This document shows, in pieces, positions 8,578-16,675 of a DNA stretch of 32,420 nt. The DNA is from Planctomycetota bacterium. Lineage in GTDB: Bacteria > Planctomycetota > Planctomycetia > Gemmatales > Gemmataceae. A model generated the notes under the pieces. That model worked only from the letters and a program-made list of their open reading frames with translations, made no database searches and was not told the origin of the DNA. Made by a program: the position numbers and the translations under genes. Every line of letters starts with the position of its first letter. Within the stretch, counting starts at the first letter, position 1. Location: positions 1-32,420 of the forward strand of contig JAJPHU010000361.1 of the NCBI GenBank assembly GCA_021325115.1. Direction: 5' to 3'.

Positions 8578-9591
8578 TCAGAGCAATGCCGTGCGCTCAT
8601 CGTAGCCAAACATGCGGTTGAAGTTCTGCACGGCCACGCCGCTGGCACCGCGCACCAGGTTGTCCTCGCAAGCCAAAACGACGATAGCGTCGCGCACCAT
8701 GCGCACCGTCACATCGAAAAAGTTGGTGCCGGCACAATCCTTCGTTGCCGGCAGATGCTCGACCACGCGGACAAACGGAGCATGGGCATAATACGAACGA
8801 TACATCTCCAGCAGCTCGTGTTCGGACAGTGGCCGGCGCGGCATGGCGTAGATGGTCGAAAAGATGCCGCGGTCCATCGGAATCAGGTGCGGTGTGAAGA
8901 TCACTTCGATCGGTTCACCAGCCACGTCTGCCAGCACTTGCTCGATCTCCGGCGTATGGCGGTGCTTGCCGACCTGGTAGGCGGACACACTTTCGTTGCA
9001 TTCGGGAAAATGGGTAGTCAGCTTGGGCGTGCGTCCGGCCCCGGAGACGCCGCTTTTGCTGTCGATGATGAGGCGACGCGGCTCGATACAATGTCCGGCC
9101 GCCAGTGGTGCCAGGCCGAGGATGCCCGTTTGCGGATAACAGCCGGGATTGGCGACAAGCTGGGCCGTGGCAATGGCGTCGCCGTACAACTCCGGCAGCC
9201 CATACACCGCCTGGGCCAGATGCATCCGATCGGCATGGCTTTCGCCATACCACTGGGCGTAGAGATCCGGATCGCGCAGGCGATAATCGGCACTGAGGTC
9301 GATGACACGCAGGCCGCGCTGCAACAAAGCCGGCACTGTCACCATGCTGGCCCCGTGGGGCAGGCAGCTGAACACACATTGCACGCCGTTTGTCGTCAAA
9401 CGCTCGACATCGAACAGCTCACAGCGCAAGTCGATGCGTCCGGTCAGGCTGGGATGCAGTTCGGCGAGATGCGGCATATCACGTTGCCGTGAGGTAACAG
9501 CTGCGATTTCGACATGAGGATGGCGTAGCAGGATCTTGATAAGCTCCAGTGCCGTGTAACCAGAACCGCCGAGAATAGCAACCTTGGTCAT
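8578..9591 (-). CDS. argC: N-acetyl-gamma-glutamyl-phosphate reductase
   Basis: 337 aa, full length for the family. ArgC reduces N-acetylglutamyl phosphate to the semialdehyde with NADPH, the third step of arginine synthesis in the cytoplasm. The N-terminal Rossmann motif is [18 protein letters not shown]. The substrate domain has [11 protein letters not shown] and [12 protein letters not shown], and the active-site motif [19 protein letters not shown] places the catalytic cysteine at residue 151. [13 protein letters not shown] and [18 protein letters not shown] are further family hallmarks. ATG at 9591 begins the conserved N-terminus directly. No other arginine genes are nearby. It is divergent from the amidase (101 nt apart) and convergent with the tRNA. 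Confidence 0.97.
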   Translation of the reverse strand: MTKVAILGGSGYTALELIKILLRHPHVEIAAVTSRQRDMPHLAELHPSLTGRIDLRCELFDVERLTTNGVQCVFSCLPHGASMVTVPALLQRGLRVIDLSADYRLRDPDLYAQWYGESHADRMHLAQAVYGLPELYGDAIATAQLVANPGCYPQTGILGLAPLAAGHCIEPRRLIIDSKSGVSGAGRTPKLTTHFPECNESVSAYQVGKHRHTPEIEQVLADVAGEPIEVIFTPHLIPMDRGIFSTIYAMPRRPLSEHELLEMYRSYYAHAPFVRVVEHLPATKDCAGTNFFDVTVRMVRDAIVVLACEDNLVRGASGVAVQNFNRMFGYDERTALL

Positions 9592-9692
9592 GTTTGTTTA
9601 CAGTTCATGAATCGTGTTCCGTTGTCGAATTCCTAGCATCACTGTACGCTAGCAAAAGGTTTCTGACTACCGAGCCTGGACGATGGAGTCAC

Positions 9693-11033
9693 ATGTTTCC
9701 CACCATTCACACCGCCGCGGAGGAAATCCGCAGCGGTCGGCTCTCGCCGGTTGATCTCGTTCAATCCTGCCTGGAGCGCATCGAGCGCTACGAGGATCGG
9801 GTTCACGCCTGGGTATTAATTGATCGCGAGGGAGCATTGGCGCGCGCCAAAGAATGTGCCCGCGAGATTGAGCGCGGCGGCTGGCGCGGGCCGCTGCATG
9901 GCATTCCCGTGGGCATCAAGGACATTTTCGACGTGTTCGATTGGCCGACTGCGGCCGGCTCGCGCTTATGGAAAAGCAGCATCGCTCGCCAAGATGCCAC
10001 GGTGGTGCGGCGTCTGCGCCAGGCAGGGGCGGTGTTCCTGGGTAAAACGGTGACGACGCAGTACGCTAGTTTTGATCCGCCGCCGACGCGCAATCCATGG
10101 AACACAGCGCGGACGCCGGGCGGATCGAGCAGCGGCTCGGCAGCGGCGCTGGCCTGCGGCATGTGCCTGGGCGCACTCGGCTCGCAGACGGGCGGCTCGA
10201 TTACGCGGCCAGCTTCGTACTGCGGCGTCGCTGGCTGCAAGCCGACCTTTGGCCGCGTTCCCATCGACGGCGTCGTACCACTGGCCTCATCGCTGGATCA
10301 TGTCGGTCCTCTGGCCCGCTGCGTGCGCGATCTGGAGATTCTGCTGCAGGCCATCGCCTCAAACGAGCCGGAAGCGTTAGCGACAGCGACCAATCCATCG
10401 CTAACGCTTCCGGCTCGTCGATCCGCTGCTTGCCCGCCGCGCCTGGGCCGTCTGCGCGGTCTTTTCGATTATCGGGCCGATTCCGCCGTTGCCGAGATGA
10501 TGCGCCAGGTCTGCACGCAGCTGGGAAAAAAAGGTGCAACCCTCATCGATGTGCCGGAGCCAGCGGCGTTTGCCGAAGTGCTGCCGCGTCATCGCACCGT
10601 CATGGCCGTGGAATCGGCTGCGTATCATCAGGAGCGCTTGCGGCGACATCCGGAAGATTACGAGCCGTTGATTCGCGCGTTGGTGGAAGAAGGTTTGAGT
10701 TGTCCTGCTCCAGAATATGCTCGCTGCAAGGAACATCAAGAACTTTTGCGCTCTGAAATGAGATCTTGTTTCGCTTCTGTAGATGCCTTGCTGACGCCGG
10801 CAACCACCAGCCCGGCCCCGGACGCTGGCACCACCGGCAATCCCGCTTTCAACTCACCATGGAGCTACACCGGCTTTCCGACCATCTCTTTTCCCGTCGC
10901 TCTCTCGACCGATGGATTGCCGCTGGCCATTCAGCTCGTCGGCCGGCCCTGGAGCGAGAACGAGCTATTCGCCACGGCTCTCTGGTGCGAGGAAGTGCTC
11001 AGCGTCACACTCGGCGAACCTCCACTCAAATGA
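9693..11033 (+). CDS. Amidase (amidase-signature family)
   Basis: 446 aa. The Ser-cisSer-Lys triad of the amidase-signature family can be placed: Lys76 in GIPVGIKDIFDVFD, cis-Ser145 in TPGGSSSGSAAALACG, and nucleophile Ser169 in GSQTGGSITRPASYCGVAG. The 24-residue Ser-Ser spacing matches the family. These cytoplasmic enzymes hydrolyse C-N amide bonds. The substrate is not evident, and it could be GatA-related, although no gatB or gatC lies nearby. The frame is open to 9594. The ATG at 9693 is chosen because GGAG lies at 9685-9688 and homology-like sequence (FPTIHTAAEEIRSGRLSPVD) begins there. Residues ~224-243 are encoded by a hairpin repeat. The last codons and stop lie inside another inverted repeat. 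Confidence 0.9.
   Translation: MFPTIHTAAEEIRSGRLSPVDLVQSCLERIERYEDRVHAWVLIDREGALARAKECAREIERGGWRGPLHGIPVGIKDIFDVFDWPTAAGSRLWKSSIARQDATVVRRLRQAGAVFLGKTVTTQYASFDPPPTRNPWNTARTPGGSSSGSAAALACGMCLGALGSQTGGSITRPASYCGVAGCKPTFGRVPIDGVVPLASSLDHVGPLARCVRDLEILLQAIASNEPEALATATNPSLTLPARRSAACPPRLGRLRGLFDYRADSAVAEMMRQVCTQLGKKGATLIDVPEPAAFAEVLPRHRTVMAVESAAYHQERLRRHPEDYEPLIRALVEEGLSCPAPEYARCKEHQELLRSEMRSCFASVDALLTPATTSPAPDAGTTGNPAFNSPWSYTGFPTISFPVALSTDGLPLAIQLVGRPWSENELFATALWCEEVLSVTLGEPPLK
10363..10418. repeat. 21-bp perfect inverted repeat inserted in the amidase coding sequence
   Basis: Arms 10363-10383 and 10398-10418 are exact reverse complements with a 14-nt loop. The core GAGCCGGAAGCGTTAGCGA closely resembles the repeat at 15318-15386. 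It is read in frame as NEPEALATATNPSLTLPARR, in a region expected to be a variable surface loop after the catalytic core. It appears to be a dispersed palindromic element that inserted without breaking the gene. Confidence 0.8.
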
Positions 11034-11178
11034 ACTGCCAAGACGCCAAGAAAGGAAAAAGAGAAAAAAGAGAGATAAATCTCATGCTCCCAAAGTGTCG
11101 GTGCTTCCCGGCGTTTTTCTTTTTCCGTTTCTCTTTTCCTTTTTTGGCGTCCTTGGCGTCTTGGCGGTTTCATTTGAG
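11025..11178. terminator. Long inverted repeat between the convergent amidase and S53 genes
   Basis: Left arm 11025-11050 (CTCAAATGAACTGCCAAGAC, then GCCAAG) and right arm 11152-11178 are near-perfect reverse complements. The purine-rich left side (AAAGGAAAAAGAG) pairs loosely with the pyrimidine-rich right side. The arm contains the amidase stop codon (11031-11033) and lies 10 nt beyond the S53 stop. It may serve as a shared bidirectional terminator. Confidence 0.6.
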
Positions 11179-11187
11179 AGGGCATTC

Positions 11188-13113
11188 TTAATGGGCGTGC
11201 CACGAGGACAGTAAGAACCGCCACAGTGATTGAAACTGCAGTGATTGAAACTGCGACAGCTGGCTCATCCACCTATTGAGAAATTGCAGCCAGAGGGACC
11301 ACGTTTGTCCTGGATTAGGGAAGCTGGAAGGCGCGGCGGTGAACGTGACGGTTGCCGTTTGCGTCAGACCGCCGGCGCGGACGTACACCGTGGCTGTGCC
11401 GGAGCCGCTAGCCGGGGCAGTGTATAGGCCACTGCTATTGAGCGAGCCGCCGCCTGCCAGCGACCAGGTCCAACTCGGCTGCGTGCTCATGGCGTGGCCG
11501 AACTGATCGAGGGCAGTAGCAGTGAATTGCAGTGAACCATTGTTGTATACGCTGCCCTTGGCCGGTGTCAGTGAAATGCTCGACAGTGTTGGATTGACAG
11601 TGACACTGACAGCACTCGTCGCCGACAGACCGTAAATATTGGTGATTATCACCTGGAAGGTGTAAGTGCCGGCACTGGAGAAAGTGATGGTAGTGTTTTG
11701 GGCGGCGTTCGTGCCGTTGATCGAAAAGGTCGGCTCGGCCGCTCCGGGCGGCGCGCTGACGACGGACCAAGTGTATGTCAGGGCAGAGGTGTTGTAATTG
11801 TCGCCGCCGCGGACGCTGAGGTTGGTGGTTGTGCCGGTGATGATACTGGACGAAGCGCTGGCCGGCGACGCCACCCAGGGCGCACTCGCGGTGCCTCCCT
11901 GTCCGACCAGGCCGGCAACGACCTGGTTGGCGATAGGTGAGCCGCGTCCGGTGACCAGATCGTAGCCCGGTCCTGCCGAATAGCTGCCGTTGCCACCGCT
12001 GATGATGTCGTGGAAATCGCTTTGCGGTAGCTGATAAAGCGCCGACAGCAGCGAATTGCCGTCGAGCGGTCCCTTACCTTCGAGAGCGCGGCCCTGATCG
12101 GCGATGGCAACCAGGGCAGCCCACTGCGGCGCTCCGGCACTGGTACCGTAAGCCTGAAGCCAACCACTGTAGCCATAGGTATCGTAGATGGCAAAGGGCG
12201 AGGCGGAGGAAGCATCGTAGGCCACATCGGGAACGGTCCGGTGGGTAGTGACTTGCGTCACTACGCCTTGTTGATAGCTGGGCTGCGTTTCCGTGTTGCT
12301 GATGCCACCGCCAGAGCCGCTCCAGGCCATTTCGCTGATATAGTTGCCGGCGCTATCGGTATTTAGCTGTGTGCCGCCGACGGCCAAGACGTTAGGCGAC
12401 GTTGAGGGATATTCTACCCAGCCGTTGTCGCCGCTGGAAGCGATGAAGGCGACGCCTGGATGGCCGGACGGCGTTGTGAAATAACTGTCGTAGGCGGCCT
12501 CGCTGGAGAATTCGCCGCTGCCCCAACTCATCGACACCACCGAGACGCCAGGTTGATTGCGGGCGTAGTTCACGGCGGTCATCAGATCGGCATAACTGTT
12601 GCTACTGGCCTCGACCAGGAGAATGTTGGCCCCCGGCGCCAGAGCGTGCGCCCATTCCACATCGAGGCTCTCTTCCATGCCCCAACTCTGATTGGCGGCC
12701 GGCAAGCTGCTGCCGCCGTTTTGGTTGACCACGGTGAAGTGGGGCGGATCGGGAAGGCCATAAGTAGAGTCGAAAATGTGTAAATCACTGGCGATGTTGG
12801 GTTGACTGTAGGCATCGACGATAGCGATGGTTTGGCCGCTGCCGTCACCCTGGATGGCGCCATTAGGGAAAGTGATCTGATTGAAGCCGTAGGCCTGGCT
12901 GACCTGCTGAGGGCTTAAACCGGCGGGTTGACCAGGGCTACCGTTGGCTGTCACGGCGCCGGGGCTTACCAGCTCGATCAACGGCACGGCGCTGCCGGTC
13001 AGGTCCATGCTCGGGAGCAGGCGATCTTCCAGAACTTCCAGACACGGACGAATTGAGGGCACGCGCACGCCCCTCGCCGCGCGCACCCCGGAGTAGGGGA
13101 TAAATCGTCGCAT
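11188..13113 (-). CDS. Secreted S53 (sedolisin-like) serine peptidase with C-terminal PKD/Ig-like domains
   Basis: 641 aa. Catalytic residues of the sedolisin family can be placed: Glu147 and Asp151 in SWGMEESLDVEWAHALAPGA, Asp229 in IASSGDNGW, and nucleophile Ser325 in AYGTSAGAPQWAAL. FHDIISGGNG...GPGYDLVTGRGSP (from ~367) matches the calcium site. The N-terminus lacks a classic signal peptide but has PCLEVLEDRLLPS at 23-35, the LE.LE.R.L type motif of planctomycete secreted proteins. No large activation pro-domain is present. Residues ~415-505 look PKD-like (GTYTFQVIITNIYG) and ~508-595 like a bacterial Ig fold. The tail has two perfect QFQSL repeats. S53 enzymes usually work at acid pH outside the cell. 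AGGAG lies about 12 nt before the ATG. Confidence 0.9.
   Translation of the reverse strand: MRRFIPYSGVRAARGVRVPSIRPCLEVLEDRLLPSMDLTGSAVPLIELVSPGAVTANGSPGQPAGLSPQQVSQAYGFNQITFPNGAIQGDGSGQTIAIVDAYSQPNIASDLHIFDSTYGLPDPPHFTVVNQNGGSSLPAANQSWGMEESLDVEWAHALAPGANILLVEASSNSYADLMTAVNYARNQPGVSVVSMSWGSGEFSSEAAYDSYFTTPSGHPGVAFIASSGDNGWVEYPSTSPNVLAVGGTQLNTDSAGNYISEMAWSGSGGGISNTETQPSYQQGVVTQVTTHRTVPDVAYDASSASPFAIYDTYGYSGWLQAYGTSAGAPQWAALVAIADQGRALEGKGPLDGNSLLSALYQLPQSDFHDIISGGNGSYSAGPGYDLVTGRGSPIANQVVAGLVGQGGTASAPWVASPASASSSIITGTTTNLSVRGGDNYNTSALTYTWSVVSAPPGAAEPTFSINGTNAAQNTTITFSSAGTYTFQVIITNIYGLSATSAVSVTVNPTLSSISLTPAKGSVYNNGSLQFTATALDQFGHAMSTQPSWTWSLAGGGSLNSSGLYTAPASGSGTATVYVRAGGLTQTATVTFTAAPSSFPNPGQTWSLWLQFLNRWMSQLSQFQSLQFQSLWRFLLSSWHAH
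11224..11253 (-). repeat. Two perfect tandem 15-nt units at the 3' end of the S53 gene
   Basis: CAGTGATTGAAACTG occurs twice back to back (11224-11238 and 11239-11253). On the coding strand each unit encodes QFQSL, so copy-number change would keep the frame and alter only the length of the C-terminal tail. Confidence 0.85.
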
Positions 13114-13273
13114 GAGGGAGAAAACTCCTCTTTTGGTCTTTGAAGCGACGGGATTTCCGAAACTCAGGAACGGCCGTGAGGGGATGATTCCGAAGGGGGT
13201 ACGACCGTATCTGTTCCTGTCGAAAATCTAGGATAAGATCGACAGATGGTCAAACGCGCTCACCGAGCTTGGA
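13114..13273 (-). promoter_or_regulatory. Intergenic region upstream of the S53 gene
   Basis: 160 nt between the TPR membrane protein and the S53 gene on the minus strand. It holds the S53 ribosome site and probably its promoter. A small dyad TGTCGA/TCGACA (13218-13223 and 13239-13244) may belong to a terminator of the upstream gene. No clear promoter boxes were recognised. Confidence 0.3.
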
Positions 13274-15298
13274 TCAGCGTGAGGGTATGCCCTGCGGCAG
13301 GACGCGGAACTGCTGGGGCAGCGGCTGATTTCCGACAGACTCCAAATGGCGCCGTGCCTCGGCATCGTCCGGGATAGCGGCGAATTCCCGACGTGCCTCC
13401 GTCAGCTGTCCGTCCAATTCCAGGGCCAGCCCCAGGTTGAAATGAGCACGGCTGTTGTGCGGATCGCGGCTCAGGGCGGCGCGGAGATGCTTCTGTCCCG
13501 CCGCCAGTTGACTCTCCCGGGCAAGCAACGCCCCCAGGCTCACGAGCGCTTCAACATGGTTGGGATCGTACTGCAAAGCCGAGACGAAGCATTCTACTGC
13601 CTCGCGAGACCGTCCCTGACCTTCGTACACAACGCCCAGGTGATAGCGCGCGTTGGCACTGCTGGGCTTGCTGCGCAGCGCTCGAGTCAATTCGACTTCA
13701 GCCTCGCGGAACTTCCCCTGCCGCTCCAGGACCAGCCCCAGGTAGTAATGGGCATCGATGAAGTCTGGCGCCAGGCGGACTGCCTCGGCCAAATGCTGCC
13801 GGGCTTCGTCGAGCTTGCCTTTCTCCAAGAAGACGCGGCCTATGTTATAGTGGGCCGGCGGATGATCGGGATATAGCGCCAGCGCCCGAGCGAAGTGCTC
13901 CAGGGCCTCGTCGCGCCAGCCGTGCTGGGCCAGGAAAAGGCCGACATTGTTGTAAGCCGGTGGCCGGGGATCATAGCGGATGGCCTCGGCATACTCGCGA
14001 CGGGCCTCGTCAATCCGCCCTTGCTTCTCCAGAGTCATGGCCAAGCCTTGGTGAGCGATCCCGGATGGGCAAACATCCAGGGCGTGCTGCCATAAAGTAG
14101 CGCTGTTCCTCCAGACCGGCAGTTGCCGCCAGGTCAGCCCCAGGCAGGCAACCGCCAGTCCAGCGGCGGTAGCAAGCGCCGCCCGCCGGGCCAGGCGCCG
14201 GTTTCCCAGCAAGTCGCAGATTCCCCAGGTCAAGAGAAGAAATAGGCCGATGAGCGGAATGTAGGTATAGCGATCGGCATAGGCCTGACGGCCGACCTGG
14301 ACCAGGCCAATGACTGGCACCAAGGTACCGAGATACCATAGCCAACCCACCGCCAGGTACGGTCGTCGCCGTGCCTGCCCCAGCGTCAGGGCTGTAAGAA
14401 CCAGCAGCAATCCGGCCGCTGCTGCCGCCTGGCCGTAGGAAATGGCCGGACCGGGATGCGGGTAGAAAACAGTCAAATGTATTGGCCAGAACATCATGCC
14501 GAGGTAAGCAAGGTAAGCCAGCGGCACGTTGGCGAGCCGGCAAGGCAGCGGCAACAGATCGAACGATTGCATGATGTCCTGTTGTGCTCCTAAGGTCAGC
14601 ATAGAGCAACCAGCCACCAGAGCGAAGAACGGCAGCTTCTCCTTCACCAATTTCCACCCCACGGCCAATCGCCGCAGCGGCCAAAAATCCAGCAGCAGCA
14701 AAACGCAAGGTAGCGTCACCAGCATCGGCTTGGCCATCAGCCCCAGAGCGAACAGCACCAGGGTCAGCAGATAACGGCCCCATCCCGGCTGGGCCGCATA
14801 CGCGGAGTACGCCCATAGCGTCAACATCCAGAACAGCGTGCTGAGCACGTCTTTCCGTTCGGCCACCCAGGCGACCGACTCAACGTGGAGCGGGTGGACG
14901 GCGAAAAACGCCGCCACCACCGCGCTCCGCCATACCGCTCCAGTCAACGACCGCAAGGCGAAGAATAACAGCACCGTGTTGGCAGCATGCAACAGCACAT
15001 TGGTGATATGGAAGCCGAGCGGATTGGGGCCATACAGCTGCCAGTCCAGCTGCAACGACATCCAGGTCAAAGGGTGCCAGTTATGCGAGTGGAACTTGGT
15101 CAAGGCCCACCACAGGCTCGCCCTCGTCAGCCCGGCCTGCACATGGGGGTTCTCGGTGATGTATTCATTGTCATCGACGTTGAGGAACTGATAGCTGCCA
15201 TCTCCCATCGGCGCGTACGCCACCAAGGCCAAAACGACGACGGTCACGGCTGCTAATGCGATGCGCCGAAAGCCGGCTTGGGAATCCGTCATCTTCAT
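13274..15298 (-). CDS. Multi-pass membrane glycosyltransferase-like protein with C-terminal TPR repeats
   Basis: 674 aa. The N-terminal ~390 residues contain about ten hydrophobic segments and features of the GT-C/PMT-like superfamily as fused to TPRs (TMTC-like): a DD pair in FLNVDDNEYITENP (Asp42-Asp43) after the first membrane helix, HNWHPLTWMS, HITNVLLHAANTVLLFFALR and HPLHVESVAWVAERKDVLS. The C-terminal ~270 residues are canonical TPRs, such as AYNNVGLFLAQHGWRDEALE, AHYNIGRVFLEKGKLDEARQ and ARYHLGVVYEGQGRSREAVE. By family analogy it may transfer sugar from a lipid-linked donor on the outer face of the membrane; the acceptor is unknown. AAGGA lies 5 nt before the ATG. It follows the PQQ gene by 39 nt, separated by a hairpin. 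Confidence 0.85.
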   Translation of the reverse strand: MKMTDSQAGFRRIALAAVTVVVLALVAYAPMGDGSYQFLNVDDNEYITENPHVQAGLTRASLWWALTKFHSHNWHPLTWMSLQLDWQLYGPNPLGFHITNVLLHAANTVLLFFALRSLTGAVWRSAVVAAFFAVHPLHVESVAWVAERKDVLSTLFWMLTLWAYSAYAAQPGWGRYLLTLVLFALGLMAKPMLVTLPCVLLLLDFWPLRRLAVGWKLVKEKLPFFALVAGCSMLTLGAQQDIMQSFDLLPLPCRLANVPLAYLAYLGMMFWPIHLTVFYPHPGPAISYGQAAAAAGLLLVLTALTLGQARRRPYLAVGWLWYLGTLVPVIGLVQVGRQAYADRYTYIPLIGLFLLLTWGICDLLGNRRLARRAALATAAGLAVACLGLTWRQLPVWRNSATLWQHALDVCPSGIAHQGLAMTLEKQGRIDEARREYAEAIRYDPRPPAYNNVGLFLAQHGWRDEALEHFARALALYPDHPPAHYNIGRVFLEKGKLDEARQHLAEAVRLAPDFIDAHYYLGLVLERQGKFREAEVELTRALRSKPSSANARYHLGVVYEGQGRSREAVECFVSALQYDPNHVEALVSLGALLARESQLAAGQKHLRAALSRDPHNSRAHFNLGLALELDGQLTEARREFAAIPDDAEARRHLESVGNQPLPQQFRVLPQGIPSR

Positions 15299-15317
15299 AT
15301 TGTTCCTTATGACCCAA

Positions 15318-15386
15318 AACCCAATGAGCCGGAAGCATTAGTGACGGAAGGAAGACCCATCGCTAATGCTTCCGGCTCGTTGGGTT
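15318..15386. terminator. 27-bp hairpin repeat overlapping the 3' end of the PQQ gene
   Basis: Arms 15318-15344 and 15360-15386 pair over 27 bp with two G-T wobbles and a 15-nt loop. The core GAGCCGGAAGCATTAG is nearly identical to the repeat inside the amidase (10363-10418). The PQQ stop codon (TAA, 15338-15340) lies in one arm and its last codons in the other. It sits between two genes of the same strand, so it could limit read-through. Confidence 0.75.
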
Positions 15387-16648
15387 CGCTTGCCGATGCA
15401 GAACAGATGCTTATCTCCACGAATGAACAAACGATTATCGGCCACGGCCGGTGTGGATGTAACCGCTTCCCCAAGTCGATTCTGGGCCAGCAATTTGAAC
15501 TTCGGCGCCGCTTCGAAGACGTACACGGCGCCGTTTTTGGCCACCGCATAAACTTTGCCCGCTGCCAAGATCGGCGAAGCCATGAAGCCGTCCTTGCAGA
15601 GGGATTCTCGCCATATTTCCTCTCCGGTTTGGGCGAGATGGCAAGCGGCCCAACCGGTATCGCTTACGCTATAGAGATGACTGCCCAGGGCCAACAAGCA
15701 GGGTACATAGGCGAAATATTTGAATTGTCGATTCTGCCAGACAAGATGTGTGCCGCTGACATCGCCCTGGCCACCGAGCTTGACGGCGATAGTATCGCGG
15801 TCGCCGGCGCCGTCGCCGGAGGCTGCAAGCACCAGATTGCCGGCGAGGATTGGCGAACTTACCGTTCGCAGCGGTGCTTTGGCGAACTTCCAGGTGTACC
15901 ACCAGTTCGCTCGGCCGTCGGCGGGATTATAGCTGGTGATGCCGGCCGTGCTGACGACAATCAGCTCTTTACTGCCGCCCGGTCTGGTGTAGATAAGCGG
16001 CGTCGAATAACAGGCACGGTAAGGCCGACGCTCGATTTGCCAGACTTTGGCACCGGTCTTGGTATCGAAAGCCAGCAAGTGGGATGTGCCGTCCTGATCG
16101 TTGGCGAGGATCACTTTATCATCCACCACCATCGGCGAATGGCCGAAACCATGCTGGCTCTTGTAACTGCCGAGGTCATTCTCCCACAGAGGCGTACCAT
16201 CCTTAAAGGCATAAGCCCCCAGATGGATGTCCCTGCCGTCCCAGAAGGCGGCATAGACACGCTCGCCGTCCGTGGCTGGCGTTGAGGAAGCCAGCGAATT
16301 GAGGGGATGCGTATGGGCCTCGCGACCGGGCGCCGCTCTTTTCCAGAGAATTTCGCCCTTGCCGGCATCGAGGCAGAGCAGCCAGCGCTCGCCACCGTCC
16401 TCTGACGCCGACTGCAAGAAGACGCGGCCCTTGCATACAATCGGCGACGAATGGCCGACGCCGGGAATGGCCGTTTTCCACAGGATGTTTTCCGCCGTCC
16501 ATTGGACCGGCACGTCCTTGTCTTCGGCAATGCCCGCGCCGTTGGGACCGCGGAAGCGCGGCCAATCGCCGGCACTCGCCAGGCCGCAGGCCGACAACAA
16601 AACCACAAACGCGAGCCAGAAACGCCAAATGCGAGGTTGGGGATGCAT
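15338..16648 (-). CDS. Exported PQQ-like beta-propeller protein
   Basis: 436 aa. Signal peptide: MHPQPRIWRFWLAFVVLLSA, then CGLASAGDWPRFRGPNG. The DWPRFRGPNG start and repeated blades with a terminal Trp (VQWTAENILWKTAIPG, WLLCLDAGKGEILWKRAAPG, HLLAFDTKTGAKVWQIERRP) are typical of PQQ-like/BamB-type propellers, which are abundant in planctomycetes. No dehydrogenase active-site set was recognised, so binding or scaffold activity is more likely than oxidation. A Cys after the hydrophobic core (SACGLASAG) could alternatively mark a lipoprotein. AAGGAG precedes the ATG by about 11 nt. The final ~16 residues (RTQRAGSISDGSSFRH) come from the hairpin repeat. Uma2 lies 27 nt upstream on the same strand. 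Confidence 0.87.
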   Translation of the reverse strand: MHPQPRIWRFWLAFVVLLSACGLASAGDWPRFRGPNGAGIAEDKDVPVQWTAENILWKTAIPGVGHSSPIVCKGRVFLQSASEDGGERWLLCLDAGKGEILWKRAAPGREAHTHPLNSLASSTPATDGERVYAAFWDGRDIHLGAYAFKDGTPLWENDLGSYKSQHGFGHSPMVVDDKVILANDQDGTSHLLAFDTKTGAKVWQIERRPYRACYSTPLIYTRPGGSKELIVVSTAGITSYNPADGRANWWYTWKFAKAPLRTVSSPILAGNLVLAASGDGAGDRDTIAVKLGGQGDVSGTHLVWQNRQFKYFAYVPCLLALGSHLYSVSDTGWAACHLAQTGEEIWRESLCKDGFMASPILAAGKVYAVAKNGAVYVFEAAPKFKLLAQNRLGEAVTSTPAVADNRLFIRGDKHLFCIGKRTQRAGSISDGSSFRH

Positions 16649-16675
16649 GGTGTGAAAGTCTCCTTGGGATGAAAA

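Noticed and set aside
8530-9492. 320-codon plus-strand open frame
   Set aside because: It is antisense to argC and starts inside the tRNA; a high-GC shadow frame.
11041-11180. Possible CRISPR or direct repeats in the A-rich/T-rich stretch
   Set aside because: The stretch is an inverted repeat with two arms, without regular repeats and spacers.
15278-16285. 335-codon plus-strand open frame
   Set aside because: It is antisense to the PQQ-propeller gene and starts in the hairpin repeat; no recognisable domain.
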